A DNA stretch of 64,000 nt from Bacteroidaceae bacterium (GCA_017483665.1 JAFUVM010000066.1:49697-113696), one strand, 5' to 3'; positions 33,874-44,599 are shown, counted from the first letter of the stretch. The notes: generated by a model from the sequence alone, not told the origin. Translations and numbers: made by a program.

Positions 33874-33972
33874 TTCTAGATTTTCTAGATTTTCTAGAGC
33901 TTCTAGACTCTCTAGAACTTCTAGATTTTCTAGATATTCTAGAGCTTCTAGATATTCTAGAGTTTCTAGAAC
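33874..33972. repeat. Array of eleven 9-bp units (TTCTAGANN)
   Basis: TTCTAGA (one copy CTCTAGA) followed by two variable bases, repeated every 9 bp. It fills most of the gap between the regulator stop (33976) and the GH2 start (33843). Each unit is an XbaI-like palindrome TCTAGA. Confidence 0.95.
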
Positions 33973-33975
33973 TTT

Positions 33976-34665
33976 TCAGAACAGCCCTTCGAAGAGGTCG
34001 CCCTGCATGGTTTTCTTCGATGCGGAGCTGTCTTTCTTGTAGAGCTTCTGCAGGATGCCGATGGTCTGGCGCAGGTCTTCGCGGAAACTCTCGGGGGCCA
34101 GCACCTCGACGTCCGGGCCGAAGCCGAGGATGAGGTGCTGCAAGGCGTCGCTCATCGGCAGCTCGACCTGTATGGTGACGCTGTTTGTCCGGGTGTCCGT
34201 ACTGCGCTGCAACATCTCGGGATTGCCGAGGCGGAGGCGGACAGCCTCTTCGTCGCGACTGATACGCAAGGTGACTGCCGTCAGGGGACCTTCGGGCAGG
34301 ACGGGTACGGCGGGTGCTGCTTCCGGCTCCTTGTCGTACTTGAGGAACGAGGCCGCCTTGAGCAGGGGGTTCTTCCACTGCAGGTTGATGTAGCGCAGGA
34401 TGCGCTTGTGTCCGCGGCGGAAACGGGGCTCCAGGCGGGCGCCCTTCTGCTGGAAGTAGGCCACGTCGTTCTGCAGCATGCGTTTGCTGCAGCTGAAGTC
34501 GCGGTTGACGGCTTTGAGCCGTGTGTTCACGTAGTGAATCAGGCTGCGTGTGTTGCCGGTTTCATTAGTCTTAGTGCGCTCGCCCATGAAGTATTCCATC
34601 ACGGGATCGCGGAGTGCCTCATCGAGGATCATCCAACGGAGGCGTTGCAGGTCGTTCTGTATCAT
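33976..34665 (-). CDS. WYL-type transcriptional regulator lacking a recognisable WYL core
   Basis: 229 residues. The N-terminal ~95 residues fit the helix-turn-helix region of Bacteroidetes WYL regulators (RSLIHYVNTRLKAVNRDFSCSKRMLQNDVAYFQQKGARLEPRFRRGHKRILRYIN). The C-terminal ~90 (VTIQVELPMSDALQHLILGFGPDVEVLAPESFREDLRQTIGILQKLY) resembles the WCX domain. The ligand-binding WYL domain usually between them (~70 residues more) is missing, and only a short AAPAVPVLPEGP linker is present. It lies in the GH78-GH2-DUF1080 set on the same strand, where a local regulator of glycan genes would fit; target and ligand are unknown. Confidence 0.65.
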   Translation of the reverse strand: MIQNDLQRLRWMILDEALRDPVMEYFMGERTKTNETGNTRSLIHYVNTRLKAVNRDFSCSKRMLQNDVAYFQQKGARLEPRFRRGHKRILRYINLQWKNPLLKAASFLKYDKEPEAAPAVPVLPEGPLTAVTLRISRDEEAVRLRLGNPEMLQRSTDTRTNSVTIQVELPMSDALQHLILGFGPDVEVLAPESFREDLRQTIGILQKLYKKDSSASKKTMQGDLFEGLF

Positions 34666-34690
34666 GGTTGAAGGTTATTGGTTAATAGCG

Positions 34691-37453
34691 TCAGAAGTTC
34701 TTGATGAACTCGGGGAGATTCCTCAGAGTCTCCGTCATGCGGCGGAAGATGGTCTGCTGCGGCGCGGTGAACACCTTGTAGGCTTTGATGGTGTAGGAGC
34801 CGGAGCCGACCAGAAGGCAGACGTCGTTGTTCTCCACCTCTGCGCTGGCCCATCGCAAGCTGTGCATGCCCTGCACCGTATATCCGGCGGGAACGTGTAT
34901 GCGGGCCCTGCTGTTGGCAGGCACTTCCACGGTCCATTCGATGCCTTCCTCCGTTCGCTTCCATTCGCTGCGGACGGTACCGTAGGGTGTCTGGTGCGTG
35001 GCGCGGACGTGGTTGAGCTGCTCGGGCATGCTGAGATACATGTCCAGTTCCTTGTAGGCGCGACTGGTTCGCGACTGACGTATGCCTGCCAGGTCGCCGT
35101 ACATCCAGACGAGGAGGTCGCCGAGGAGCATGACGTGGTTGCCGCTGTTCATGGCTGGGTCGGCAGTATCGCCGTTCCAAAGCTCCCAGATGGTAGTGGC
35201 GCCCTGGTCTATCATGTAGCCGAAACTGGGATAATCCCTTTGCAGGATGATGCGCATAGCCAGGTCGAGATGACCGCGATGGGTGAGGCCCGTCATGAGA
35301 TGCTGCATGCCGAGGACGCCGCAGCTGACGTGTCCGTTGTAGGTTCCCTCAGTGACATCCACGATGTTCTGCATGACGCGTTCCTCGTCACCCTTAGGCA
35401 CGAGACCGAACTCGAGGGAGAGGAGGTTGGCCGTGACCGTGTTGCCCGTGTAGCTTGCCGACTCGGGGTGATAGAAATGGCGGTTGTAAGCTTCGCGAAG
35501 CTTCTCCTGCCGGCGGTCGTATTCGAGCATGTCGGCCTGGAGTCCGAGCTGTATTGCCATCTGGCCCATCATGGTGAGGACACTGTAGTACATGGCGGTG
35601 GAGATGAGTTTGCCGTCGGTCTTGCGGGCCGGGTCCTCGCTGTGAATGAGGTCGGGGCGTTCGGGTGGCACGCACCAGTCGCCGTAGCTGTTGGTGGGCA
35701 CGATGCCGTCCTGGAGGTTACGGTCCAGGTACTGTACATACTTCTGGAGTGCAGGATAGTATTTAAGCACGGCGTTGATGTCGTTGTAGCGCACCATGAG
35801 CATGTATGTGGCGTAGACCGAGAGAGCCTCCCACGCCACGTCTCCGCCGCGTGCCACCCAGTAGGCGGGAGCTATGTCGGCGAGGAGTCCGTTGTCGTCC
35901 TGCGTGTCGACGTTGTCCTGAAGCCATTTGTAGTAGAGTGCTCCGTTGTCGAGCAGGAGGTTCTCGCCAAAGCATCCCATCACGTGGTCGCCCGTCCATC
36001 CCAGGCGTTCGTCGCGCTGAGGGCAGTCGGTAGGCATGCCGTGGTAGTTGCCGATGATGCCCCAGTAGGCATTCTTGTGCAGCTGGTTGAGCAGTTCGTT
36101 GTCGCACCAGAAGGTTCCCTGGTCGGCCATGTAGTCGTAGATGACGCAGCCTGTGATGTCGGAGAGGCGGGGCTCCTGTGTGATGCCGGATATCTCGACA
36201 TAGCGGAAGCCTTGGTAGACGAGCTGGGGCTGGTAGGTGAACTGTCCGTCGGCGGCGGGGATGTAGGTATTCGTGCACTTGGCTGCGCGGAGGTTTGCCA
36301 CGAACAATTGGTCGTGGTCCTTCGGGTCGAGGATTTCAGCATGCCGGATGACGACGGGGACATCCTTCTGTCCGACGAGACGTACGCGGAGCTGTCCGAC
36401 CATGTTCTGCCCGAGGTCGACGATGAAGCGGCCGTCGGCTGTGCGCCGGATGCTTTGTGCGGGCAGTTCTTTCTGCACGCGCATGCCGGGACAGGGCTGT
36501 GGCTGTACGATGCCGGTCGGCGCGGGCATCCGCTGTGCCTGCTGCCAGCCGGAGTCGTCGAAGGCGGCTGTCTGCCAGCCTTTCATCTCGCGTGCGGCCT
36601 CGTAGCGTTCGCCGTTGTAGAGGTGGTTGCGCTGGATGGGACCTTCCGTCGTGACCTTCCAGTCCGTTCCGCTCACGACGCAGAGGGTGTCGCGGTCGGT
36701 CTCTACGACGAGCTGTGCCTTGAGCCGCGGCAGTCCGAACGAGGCAAAGCCGGGTCCGAAGCCCAGCACGTAGCCGTTGCCGAGCACCGATGCGATGGCG
36801 TTGCTGCCGCGACGCAGGAGCTTTGTCACGTCGTATGTGTTGTAGTAGACGGTCTTCGTGTAGTCGGTCTGCAGGGTGCCGAAGACGTCGGGGCTGACGG
36901 GTTTGCCGTTGATATAGGTGGAGCCGTAGCCCATGCCGCTGACGTAGAGTGTGGCGCGGCGCACCTTGCTGCCGACCGTGAAGGCGTGGCGGAAGTAACG
37001 GGCCGGGAGGTCGTAGGGCTCATCCGAGGCTGTTCCTATCCACTCTGCCTTCTCGTCGAACTGTTTCAGTCCGGTGATGAAGCTCTGTACGGGGCTGACG
37101 AGGTGTTCGTCCGTGCTGAGCCAGACTTCCACCTGCCAGTAGATGCGGCTCTCGTAGGGCAACCGACGCCCCTGATAGGGCACGGCGACGCTCTCGTCGG
37201 AATGCGTCTTCTCGCTGTCCCAAAGCAGGTTGCGACTGGACTTGAGGTCGGACTTCGAGGTTGCGACACGCAGGCGGTAGGCCGTCTGCATGACGTTTGG
37301 CTTCTTGCTGACGGTCTGCCAGGAGAACTGCGCCGTGCGGACGATGCCGGCGGGTTCGGTCATTCTACTCACGCGGAAGCCTGTCAGGTCGCTTCCCACG
37401 GCACTCTGCACTATCATGAACATTGCCAGCAGAGGCAGAAAGATGTGTCTCAT
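34691..37453 (-). CDS. Glycoside hydrolase family 78 alpha-L-rhamnosidase
   Basis: 920 residues from the ATG at 37453, which opens a signal peptide (MRHIFLPLLAMFMIVQSAVG); the longer frame adds a stretch without signal character. An Ig-like N-terminal domain (RVSRMTEPAGIVRTAQFSWQT), then beta-sandwich domains (ASVLGNGYVLGFG, RFIVDLGQNMVGQLRVRL), then the (alpha/alpha)6 barrel with DCPQRDERLGWTGDHV, which carries the GH78 catalytic acid, and IWELWNGDT further on. A C-terminal beta-sandwich follows (RIHVPAGYTV). Expected role: removal of terminal alpha-rhamnose from pectic or other glycans in the periplasm. Divergent from the esterase gene. Confidence 0.9.
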   Translation of the reverse strand: MRHIFLPLLAMFMIVQSAVGSDLTGFRVSRMTEPAGIVRTAQFSWQTVSKKPNVMQTAYRLRVATSKSDLKSSRNLLWDSEKTHSDESVAVPYQGRRLPYESRIYWQVEVWLSTDEHLVSPVQSFITGLKQFDEKAEWIGTASDEPYDLPARYFRHAFTVGSKVRRATLYVSGMGYGSTYINGKPVSPDVFGTLQTDYTKTVYYNTYDVTKLLRRGSNAIASVLGNGYVLGFGPGFASFGLPRLKAQLVVETDRDTLCVVSGTDWKVTTEGPIQRNHLYNGERYEAAREMKGWQTAAFDDSGWQQAQRMPAPTGIVQPQPCPGMRVQKELPAQSIRRTADGRFIVDLGQNMVGQLRVRLVGQKDVPVVIRHAEILDPKDHDQLFVANLRAAKCTNTYIPAADGQFTYQPQLVYQGFRYVEISGITQEPRLSDITGCVIYDYMADQGTFWCDNELLNQLHKNAYWGIIGNYHGMPTDCPQRDERLGWTGDHVMGCFGENLLLDNGALYYKWLQDNVDTQDDNGLLADIAPAYWVARGGDVAWEALSVYATYMLMVRYNDINAVLKYYPALQKYVQYLDRNLQDGIVPTNSYGDWCVPPERPDLIHSEDPARKTDGKLISTAMYYSVLTMMGQMAIQLGLQADMLEYDRRQEKLREAYNRHFYHPESASYTGNTVTANLLSLEFGLVPKGDEERVMQNIVDVTEGTYNGHVSCGVLGMQHLMTGLTHRGHLDLAMRIILQRDYPSFGYMIDQGATTIWELWNGDTADPAMNSGNHVMLLGDLLVWMYGDLAGIRQSRTSRAYKELDMYLSMPEQLNHVRATHQTPYGTVRSEWKRTEEGIEWTVEVPANSRARIHVPAGYTVQGMHSLRWASAEVENNDVCLLVGSGSYTIKAYKVFTAPQQTIFRRMTETLRNLPEFIKNF

Positions 37454-37573
37454 ATCGATACATGTTGGCGGATTGGCAGGCAAACCGGTTGGCCTGCAAC
37501 CCGATATTTGGTTATTTTCGCTACAAAGTAACACTTTTTTTCGCAAACATGAAAGCGTTTGCCAAAAAATACT

Positions 37574-37581
37574 TAACTTTG
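37574..37581 (+). promoter_or_regulatory. Probable -7 promoter element of the esterase gene
   Basis: TAACTTTG, 68 nt upstream of the ATG, within a divergent intergenic region. No TTTG at the ideal -33 distance. An inverted repeat GCAGGC...GCCTGC (~37486-37507) lies nearer the GH78 start and might be an operator. Confidence 0.5.
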
Positions 37582-37643
37582 TGTTCAGATTTTAGGGTTA
37601 AGGCAACCGTTTGCATGCAAAAATGTTTCACCATAATATATAA

Positions 37644-38795
<1,152 letters not shown>

Positions 38796-39006
38796 TTTTG
38801 TAAAAGCTTTTCGGAGAACGACCTCCACAGGCGGCTTGTTTTGGGGCTTCCGGCACTCGGGAGCCCCAAATGCTTTATATGCGCTCAAATCAAGTCGCAC
38901 CTGATAATCAGCGTGTTGTAAAGCTGTTGTTTTTAACACGACGCAAAGAAAGTACAAGCAAGTCGTCCGCTTCTGCCAAACAGAGCACACTTTGGGGACA
39001 AAAACA
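38796..39006. other. Gap with no gene seen
   Basis: A weak GGCTTCCGGCACTCGGGAGC hairpin-like segment lies near 38845-38865. Short frames here are not supported by a promoter or by composition. The rest of the gap to 39256 holds a 22-bp array and a promoter. Confidence 0.5.
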
Positions 39007-39130
39007 GCGTGTCGGAAGGGTGAACGCGGCACGTCGGTTTTTCGGAAGAGGCGTGCCGTGATGACCGAAGCGGCACGCCGTTTCCGCCAACGCCCCGTGC
39101 CGCGACGTACGGAACGCCGTTCTTCGTCGC
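39007..39130. repeat. Array of about six degenerate 22-bp units (GCGTGCCG / GCACGCCG type)
   Basis: GCGTGTCGG (39007), GCACGTCGG (39029), GCGTGCCGT (39051), GCACGCCGT (39073), CCGTGCCGC (39095) and a weak unit at 39117 keep an exact 22-bp phase. The core is self-complementary between alternate units, so odd and even copies can pair. Confidence 0.8.
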
Positions 39131-39229
39131 CCAACGCTGTAAAGGAATTTCTATGATTCTCGCGGGCGCGCTACACCGCGTACATATAATTTTATTCCCT
39201 TTCTTCTTTCTAAATTCTCAAAATCTTCG

Positions 39230-39237
39230 TACCTTTG
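39230..39237 (+). promoter_or_regulatory. Probable -7 promoter element of the HEPN/MNT pair
   Basis: TACCTTTG, 19 nt before the ATG at 39257; TTTC rather than TTTG lies at -33. Confidence 0.6.
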
Positions 39238-39256
39238 CACGCAGAAACATACGGAA

Positions 39257-39664
39257 ATGGACAGAAAAGACCTCGTTCAAGCGTGGCTCGACCAAGTTCA
39301 CGAAGATATCAGTGCCGCAGAATGCCTCCTCCAAGGCGGGCATTGGCTATACGTCGCCTTCCTCTGCCATCAGGCATTGGAAAAGGTGCTGAAAGCCTAC
39401 TACCTCGCCACGCACGACGACGAGCCACCATATATCCACAGCCATGGGAGGCTACTTGACATCTGCGGCCTGACCGAGGAACTCTCGCCCGAGAACCTAA
39501 GATTTATCGACTTCATGGTTCCCATGTATATCAAGGCACGTTACCCACAGCAGAAGCTTGCCGCTGCTCGCCTGTTGGACAAGGGAACATGCCTGTACGT
39601 CATCGATAAGACAAAAGAACTGACACAATGGATAGAAGAACACTTACCAGAGACGAAGCACTAA
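39257..39664 (+). CDS. HEPN-domain protein (putative toxin of a HEPN/MNT module)
   Basis: 135 residues. WLDQVHEDISAAECLLQGGHWLYVAFLCHQALEKVLKAYYL is the standard opening of the HEPN (PF05168-type) four-helix bundle, and IKARYP is the conserved segment near the active Arg. A clear R-x4-6-H ribonuclease motif is not obvious. It overlaps the next gene by 37 nt. In characterised HepT/MntA pairs the HEPN protein cleaves RNA and the partner nucleotidyltransferase blocks it by adding AMP to a Tyr; whether this pair is active is unknown. Confidence 0.85.
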   Translation: MDRKDLVQAWLDQVHEDISAAECLLQGGHWLYVAFLCHQALEKVLKAYYLATHDDEPPYIHSHGRLLDICGLTEELSPENLRFIDFMVPMYIKARYPQQKLAAARLLDKGTCLYVIDKTKELTQWIEEHLPETKH

Positions 39665-39945
39665 ACCTTGTTCGAGAATACAAACAAGTGATTGCACCAC
39701 GCTATAATACCGAGCCGATGGTCATCATGTACGGTTCTTATGCTAAGGGATATGCCAATCCCGACAGCGACATCGACGTGGCTGTCATCGTCCCCGAGTC
39801 TGAGATTACCGACCCTTGGGAACAGTGGGCAGACATAGCGGGCGACGTCCGCAAAGTGAGTACCCTCATTGAGCCCGTCCTCATGGAAACAGACGAAGAC
39901 TCCATGCTCTACCGCGAAGTCCTTCGGACTGGTGTACAAGTATAA
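39628..39945 (+). CDS. MNT-type minimal nucleotidyltransferase (putative antitoxin)
   Basis: 105 residues. The nucleotidyltransferase signature is intact: MYGSYAKGYANPDSDIDVAV, i.e. G-S-x9-D-x-D, with a further acidic position downstream (LIEPVLMETDED). The start lies inside the HEPN gene (37-nt overlap), implying translational coupling. Role by family: AMPylation or oligo-AMPylation of the HEPN partner. A beta-barrel gene follows after 36 nt and may be unrelated. Confidence 0.85.
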   Translation: MDRRTLTRDEALNLVREYKQVIAPRYNTEPMVIMYGSYAKGYANPDSDIDVAVIVPESEITDPWEQWADIAGDVRKVSTLIEPVLMETDEDSMLYREVLRTGVQV

Positions 39946-39981
39946 AACACAACACAAACAATAACCATAAACACAAAGATT

Positions 39982-40737
39982 ATGAAAAAGTTTTTTATCG
40001 CAGCCATTGCCCTGGTGATGTGCGCCGGCAATGCAAAAGCACTCGACAATGAACCCGAAGAAGGCTTCACCTTCATGGGCCTGTTCGGCATGAACATCTC
40101 AAAGCTCCAGAACAGCGGCTACAACGCCAAGCTCGGTGCCACGATGGGCGGCCGCGTGGACTACGTCCTCCCAAAAGCCCATGGCACGTACGTCACCGCA
40201 GGCATCGACTGGACCATGAAGGGCGGCAAGATCTCCGGAGAATCCGATATCCTCGGCCCGACAGTCAGCACCTCAGCCAAGTACAACCTCCACTACTTCG
40301 AGATTCCCATCCGTGTCGGTTTCCGCTACAACGTCACGGACAACCTGGGCTTCTTTGGTGAAGTCGGCCCTTACTTCGCAGTCGGTGTAGGCGGGAAGCA
40401 CAGGTTTAGCTTCGACACTGACGGTAACATTGCCAACCTTATCGAAGATGCTAACACATACAAAGCATTCAAAAAAGCAGACTACGAACTCATTCCCACC
40501 AATCCATATCAAATAACGGAAAAGTTACCCTTCCAGCGCTGGGACGCAGGCATCGGCTTCCGCGTAGGTGCAGAGTACAACCAACACTACAACCTGATGA
40601 TTGGCTGCGACTGGGGTTTGGCAGACATCTATCGCGACAATCTGCGCGACCAATACTACGAAGCACACCTCCGCATGGTAAGTCTTCCCAAAGTAAAGAA
40701 CTTCAACTTCAGCATCACAATCGGCTATCGTTTCTAA
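39982..40737 (+). CDS. Outer-membrane beta-barrel (PorT-like / OMP_b-brl family) protein
   Basis: 251 residues. Signal peptide MKKFFIAAIALVMCAGNAKA. Repeated amphipathic strands (GTYVTAGIDWTMKGGKISG, FEIPIRVGFRYNVTDNLGFFGEVGPYFAVGVGG) and a final strand NFSITIGYRF end in Phe, as expected for insertion by BAM. It lies 6 nt before leuS. Function is not recognisable beyond the fold. Confidence 0.8.
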   Translation: MKKFFIAAIALVMCAGNAKALDNEPEEGFTFMGLFGMNISKLQNSGYNAKLGATMGGRVDYVLPKAHGTYVTAGIDWTMKGGKISGESDILGPTVSTSAKYNLHYFEIPIRVGFRYNVTDNLGFFGEVGPYFAVGVGGKHRFSFDTDGNIANLIEDANTYKAFKKADYELIPTNPYQITEKLPFQRWDAGIGFRVGAEYNQHYNLMIGCDWGLADIYRDNLRDQYYEAHLRMVSLPKVKNFNFSITIGYRF

Positions 40738-40743
40738 AAAGCA

Positions 40744-43689
40744 ATGGCAAAGGAATATAACTTCAGAGAGATAGAACAAAAGTGGCACCGCCTCTGGACA
40801 GAACGCCAGACATACAAAGTCAGCGAGGACGTGAACCGTAAAAAGTTCTACGTCCTCAACATGTTCCCCTACCCCAGCGGCGCAGGACTGCACGTAGGCC
40901 ACCCGCTCGGCTACATCGCCAGCGACATCTATGCACGCTACAAGCGCCTGCAGGGCTTCAACGTGCTCAACCCCATGGGCTACGATGCCTACGGACTGCC
41001 CGCAGAGCAGTACGCCATCAAGACCGGACAGCACCCCGAGAAGACAACCTTCGCCAACATCGACCGCTACCGCGAGCAGCTCGACAAGATAGGCTTCTCC
41101 TTCGACTGGGACCGCGAAGTGCGCACCTGCACACCCGACTACTACCATTGGACACAATGGGCCTTCCAGAAGATGTTCAACTCCTACTTCGACGAAGGAC
41201 TCCAGAAGGCGCAGCCCATCGAACGCCTCATCGAGAAGTTCAAGCAGGAAGGCCGTTGGCCCTCCGACGAGAAGGCACAGAGCGACCTGCTCATGAACTA
41301 TCGCCTGGCCTTCCTCGGCGAGACGATGGTAAACTGGTGCCCCAAGCTCGGCACCGTGCTTGCCAACGACGAGGTAGTGGAAGGCGTCAGCGTCCGCGGA
41401 GGCTACCCCGTGGAACAGAAGAAGATGCGGCAGTGGTGCCTGCGCGTCAGCGCCTACAGCCAGCGCCTCCTCGACGGCCTCGACACTATCGACTGGAGCG
41501 AGAGCATCAAGGAGACACAGCGCAACTGGATAGGCCGCAGCGAAGGAACGGAGGTAAAGATTAAAATAGTTGACGAGTTGACAAGCAAACAAGTTGACAA
41601 GCAGGTTGATGAAGGAGCTAATGGTAACTCGTCAACCAACAAACAACTCGTCAACTCGTCAACTAACAAACAACTCGTCAACTCGTCAACTAACAAACAA
41701 CTCGTCAACTCGTCAACTGAGTTCACCATCTTCACCACACGCGCCGACACGATGTTCGGTGTCACCTTCTTCGTCCTGGCACCCGAAAGCGAGCTGGTCG
41801 ACAAGGTGACGACGCCCGGGCAGCGTGCCGCTGTCGACGAGTATCTGAAGTACGTCAAGAGCCGCACCGAGAGGGAACGCATGATAGACCACACCGTCAC
41901 GGGCGTCTTCAGCGGAGCCTACGGCATCAATCCCATCACGGGCGACAAGTGTCCCATCTACATCGCTGAGTATGTCCTTGCAGGCTACGGCACGGGAGCC
42001 ATCATGGCAGTGCCCGCCCACGACAGCCGCGACTACGCCTTTGCCCGTCACTTCGGTCTGCCCATCATCCCGCTGGTGGAAGGTGCCGACGTCTCCGAGG
42101 AGAGCTACGACGCAAAGGAAGGCATCGTGATGAACTCGCCCGTCAGTCCCGACAAGAGCGTCTGCTACGACGGCGAGAGCCTCTGCCTGAACGGACTCAC
42201 CATCAAGGAGGCGATTGCCGAGACGAAGCGCTTCGTCCAGGCACACAAGCTGGGTCGCATCAAGGTGAACTACCGTCTGCGCGACGCCATCTTCAGCCGT
42301 CAGCGCTACTGGGGCGAACCCTTCCCCGTCTACTACAAGCAGGGCATCCCCACCATGATACCCGAGGAATGCCTGCCCATCGAACTGCCGCAGGTGGAGA
42401 AGTTCCTGCCGACAGAAACCGGCGAACCGCCCCTTGGCAACGCACAGGTCTGGGCTTGGGACGAAGCGAACAGAAGAGTGGTCGATTGTTCCGCAATCGA
42501 CAACAAGACCATCTTCCCCATCGAGCTCTACACGATGCCGGGCTTCGCAGGCAGCAGCGCCTACTACCTCCGCTACATGGACCCGCACAACGACAAGGCT
42601 CTGGTCAGCCCCGAGGCAGCAGCCTACTGGCAGAATGTTGACCTCTACGTCGGCGGCTCGGAGCACGCCACAGGGCATCTCATCTACTCGCGCTTCTGGA
42701 ACAAGTTCCTCTTCGACCTCGGCGTGAGCAAGAAGGACGAGCCCTTCCAGAAACTCGTCAACCAGGGTATGATACAGGGACGTTCGAACTTCGTCTACCG
42801 CATCAAGGAGACCAACACCTTTGTCTCGCTGGGCCTCAAGGACCAGTACGACGTCACGCCCATCCATGTGGACGTCAACATCGTCAAGAACGATGTGCTC
42901 GACATCGAGGCGTTCAAGGCATGGAGCCCCGAGTACGCTACGGCCGAGTTCGTGCTCGAGGACGGCAAGTACATCTGCGGCTGGGCCATCGAGAAGATGT
43001 CGAAGTCGATGTACAACGTCGTCAACCCCGACATGATTGTCGAGAAGTTCGGTGCCGACACGCTGCGCCTGTACGAGATGTTCCTCGGCCCCGTCGAGCA
43101 GTCGAAGCCTTGGGACACCAACGGCATCGACGGCTGTCACCGCTTCCTCAAGAAGCTGTGGGCACTCTTCTGGACGAAGGAAGGCGAACTCGCAGTCACC
43201 GACACCGAGCCCTCCGCCGACAGCCTCAAGACGCTGCACAAGCTCATCAAGAAGGTGACAGCCGACATCGAGGCTTTCTCCTACAACACGAGCATCTCGG
43301 CCTTCATGGTGGCTGTGAACGAACTCACGCAGCAGAAGTGTACGAGCCGCACCGTCCTGCAGGCATTGCCCGTCCTCATCGCTCCCTTTGCGCCGCACAT
43401 CGCCGAGGAGCTTTGGGAAGCCCTGGGCGGCAAGGAGTCCGTTTGCGATGCCCAGTGGCCGCAGTACGAGGAGAAGTACCTCGTGGAGACAAGCGTCAAG
43501 CTCGGCGTGCAGTTCAACGGCAAGGTGCGCTTCGACATGCTCTTCCCTGCCGACGCCACGCCCGAGCAGATGATTGCCCTTGCCACAGCAGCGCCCGAGG
43601 CTGCCAAGTACCTCGAAGGCATGCAGGTGGTGAAGACCATTGCCATACCCGGGCGCATCGTCAATATTGTGCTCAAACCTCAAGCCTGA
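40744..43689 (+). CDS. leuS: Leucyl-tRNA synthetase with a 51-residue repeat insertion
   Basis: 981 residues, longer than the usual ~920-940 of the order. HIGH motif in [14 protein letters not shown] (residue ~45), KMSKS in [11 protein letters not shown] (~755), CP1 editing domain with [19 protein letters not shown] and [18 protein letters not shown], and an anticodon-binding C-terminus. Codons 276-326 (41569-41721) encode a low-complexity stretch based on three-plus copies of the nonapeptide NSSTNKQLV from a 27-bp tandem repeat, sitting just before the editing-domain strand that begins FTIFTTR. The reading frame is kept and all motifs are intact, so the enzyme is probably active. yitT starts 1 nt after the stop. 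Confidence 0.95.
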   Translation: MAKEYNFREIEQKWHRLWTERQTYKVSEDVNRKKFYVLNMFPYPSGAGLHVGHPLGYIASDIYARYKRLQGFNVLNPMGYDAYGLPAEQYAIKTGQHPEKTTFANIDRYREQLDKIGFSFDWDREVRTCTPDYYHWTQWAFQKMFNSYFDEGLQKAQPIERLIEKFKQEGRWPSDEKAQSDLLMNYRLAFLGETMVNWCPKLGTVLANDEVVEGVSVRGGYPVEQKKMRQWCLRVSAYSQRLLDGLDTIDWSESIKETQRNWIGRSEGTEVKIKIVDELTSKQVDKQVDEGANGNSSTNKQLVNSSTNKQLVNSSTNKQLVNSSTEFTIFTTRADTMFGVTFFVLAPESELVDKVTTPGQRAAVDEYLKYVKSRTERERMIDHTVTGVFSGAYGINPITGDKCPIYIAEYVLAGYGTGAIMAVPAHDSRDYAFARHFGLPIIPLVEGADVSEESYDAKEGIVMNSPVSPDKSVCYDGESLCLNGLTIKEAIAETKRFVQAHKLGRIKVNYRLRDAIFSRQRYWGEPFPVYYKQGIPTMIPEECLPIELPQVEKFLPTETGEPPLGNAQVWAWDEANRRVVDCSAIDNKTIFPIELYTMPGFAGSSAYYLRYMDPHNDKALVSPEAAAYWQNVDLYVGGSEHATGHLIYSRFWNKFLFDLGVSKKDEPFQKLVNQGMIQGRSNFVYRIKETNTFVSLGLKDQYDVTPIHVDVNIVKNDVLDIEAFKAWSPEYATAEFVLEDGKYICGWAIEKMSKSMYNVVNPDMIVEKFGADTLRLYEMFLGPVEQSKPWDTNGIDGCHRFLKKLWALFWTKEGELAVTDTEPSADSLKTLHKLIKKVTADIEAFSYNTSISAFMVAVNELTQQKCTSRTVLQALPVLIAPFAPHIAEELWEALGGKESVCDAQWPQYEEKYLVETSVKLGVQFNGKVRFDMLFPADATPEQMIALATAAPEAAKYLEGMQVVKTIAIPGRIVNIVLKPQA
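41569..41721. repeat. 27-bp tandem repeat inside leuS
   Basis: AACTCGTCAACTAACAAACA-type units of 27 bp are repeated 3.3 times after a degenerate GTTGACAAG-type leader. The total length is 153 bp, divisible by three. The AACTCGTC/GTTGAC words are typical of intergenic microsatellites rather than of synthetase coding sequence. Confidence 0.95.
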
Positions 43690-43690
43690 C

Positions 43691-44584
43691 ATGCAGAAAC
43701 TGAACTATCACAGGATACGGGAGTTCGTTGTGGACTTCCTGGCTATCAACATAGGATTGGCAACCTACTCCTTGGGGTGGGCTGCCTTCCTGTTGCCCTA
43801 TCACATCACGACGGGCGGACTGACGGGTATGCTCGCCATCGTCTACTACGTGACGGGCTTCCCCGTGAGCTATGCCATACTGATTGCCAACAGCATCCTG
43901 CTGGCGTTTGCCCTCTGGAAGCTCGGCTGGAAGTTTGTCGTCAAGACGTCGTATGCGGTGCTTGCGCTCTCCACCTACCTGCAGCTGGGGCAGGACCTGA
44001 TGACCGACGACGCAGGCAACCTGATGCAGATTCTCGGCGAGGGACAGGACTCGATGGCCTGCGTGCTGGGAGCCATACTGAACGGCCTGGGCATCGGCAT
44101 CGTCTTCCTCACCGGCGGCAGCACGGGCGGATGGGACATCATTGCGGCGCTGGTGAACAAGTACCGCAACATCTCCTTCGGCCGCGCCCTGCTGATTCTC
44201 GACTTCCTGGTCATCGCATCGTGCTGGCCCATCTTCCACGACGTGCGGATGGTGGTGTTCGGCTATGTCACACTGGTCGTCTATACCTACGCCCTCGACA
44301 TGCTCATCAACAGCACGCGGCAGGACATCCAGTTCATCATCTTCACCAAGAAGCCCGACGAGATATGCCAGCGCATCATCTCCGAGACCTGCCACAGCGT
44401 TACCTCGATGGACGGCGAGGGCTACTACAGCCATCAGGACATCAAGGTGCTCATCACCATTGTGCACAAACGCGAGGCCGTGAAGATACTTCGCATGGTG
44501 CAGGAGATCGATCCGGGAGCCTTCGTCTCGCAGAGCCGCGCCGAGGGTGTCTACGGAAACGGCTTCAGCGCCATCAAGGCTTGA
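43691..44584 (+). CDS. YitT-family membrane protein (DUF161 plus DUF2179)
   Basis: 297 residues from the ATG 1 nt after the leuS stop; the longer frame from 43640 overlaps leuS. Five to six transmembrane helices (LGWAAFLLPYHITTGGLTGM, GIVFLTGGSTGGWDIIAALV) precede a cytosolic C-terminal domain (DIQFIIFTKKPDEICQRII... GAFVSQSRAEGVYGNGF). The family is widespread and its transport function is not established. It is the first of two related genes separated by a 22-bp array. Confidence 0.88.
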   Translation: MQKLNYHRIREFVVDFLAINIGLATYSLGWAAFLLPYHITTGGLTGMLAIVYYVTGFPVSYAILIANSILLAFALWKLGWKFVVKTSYAVLALSTYLQLGQDLMTDDAGNLMQILGEGQDSMACVLGAILNGLGIGIVFLTGGSTGGWDIIAALVNKYRNISFGRALLILDFLVIASCWPIFHDVRMVVFGYVTLVVYTYALDMLINSTRQDIQFIIFTKKPDEICQRIISETCHSVTSMDGEGYYSHQDIKVLITIVHKREAVKILRMVQEIDPGAFVSQSRAEGVYGNGFSAIKA

Positions 44585-44599
44585 CGCGGGTCTGGGAAA

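Noticed and set aside
34550-37531. 993-aa plus-strand frame opposite the rhamnosidase
   Set aside because: The minus strand has complete GH78 motifs. High GC at third positions leaves antisense frames open.
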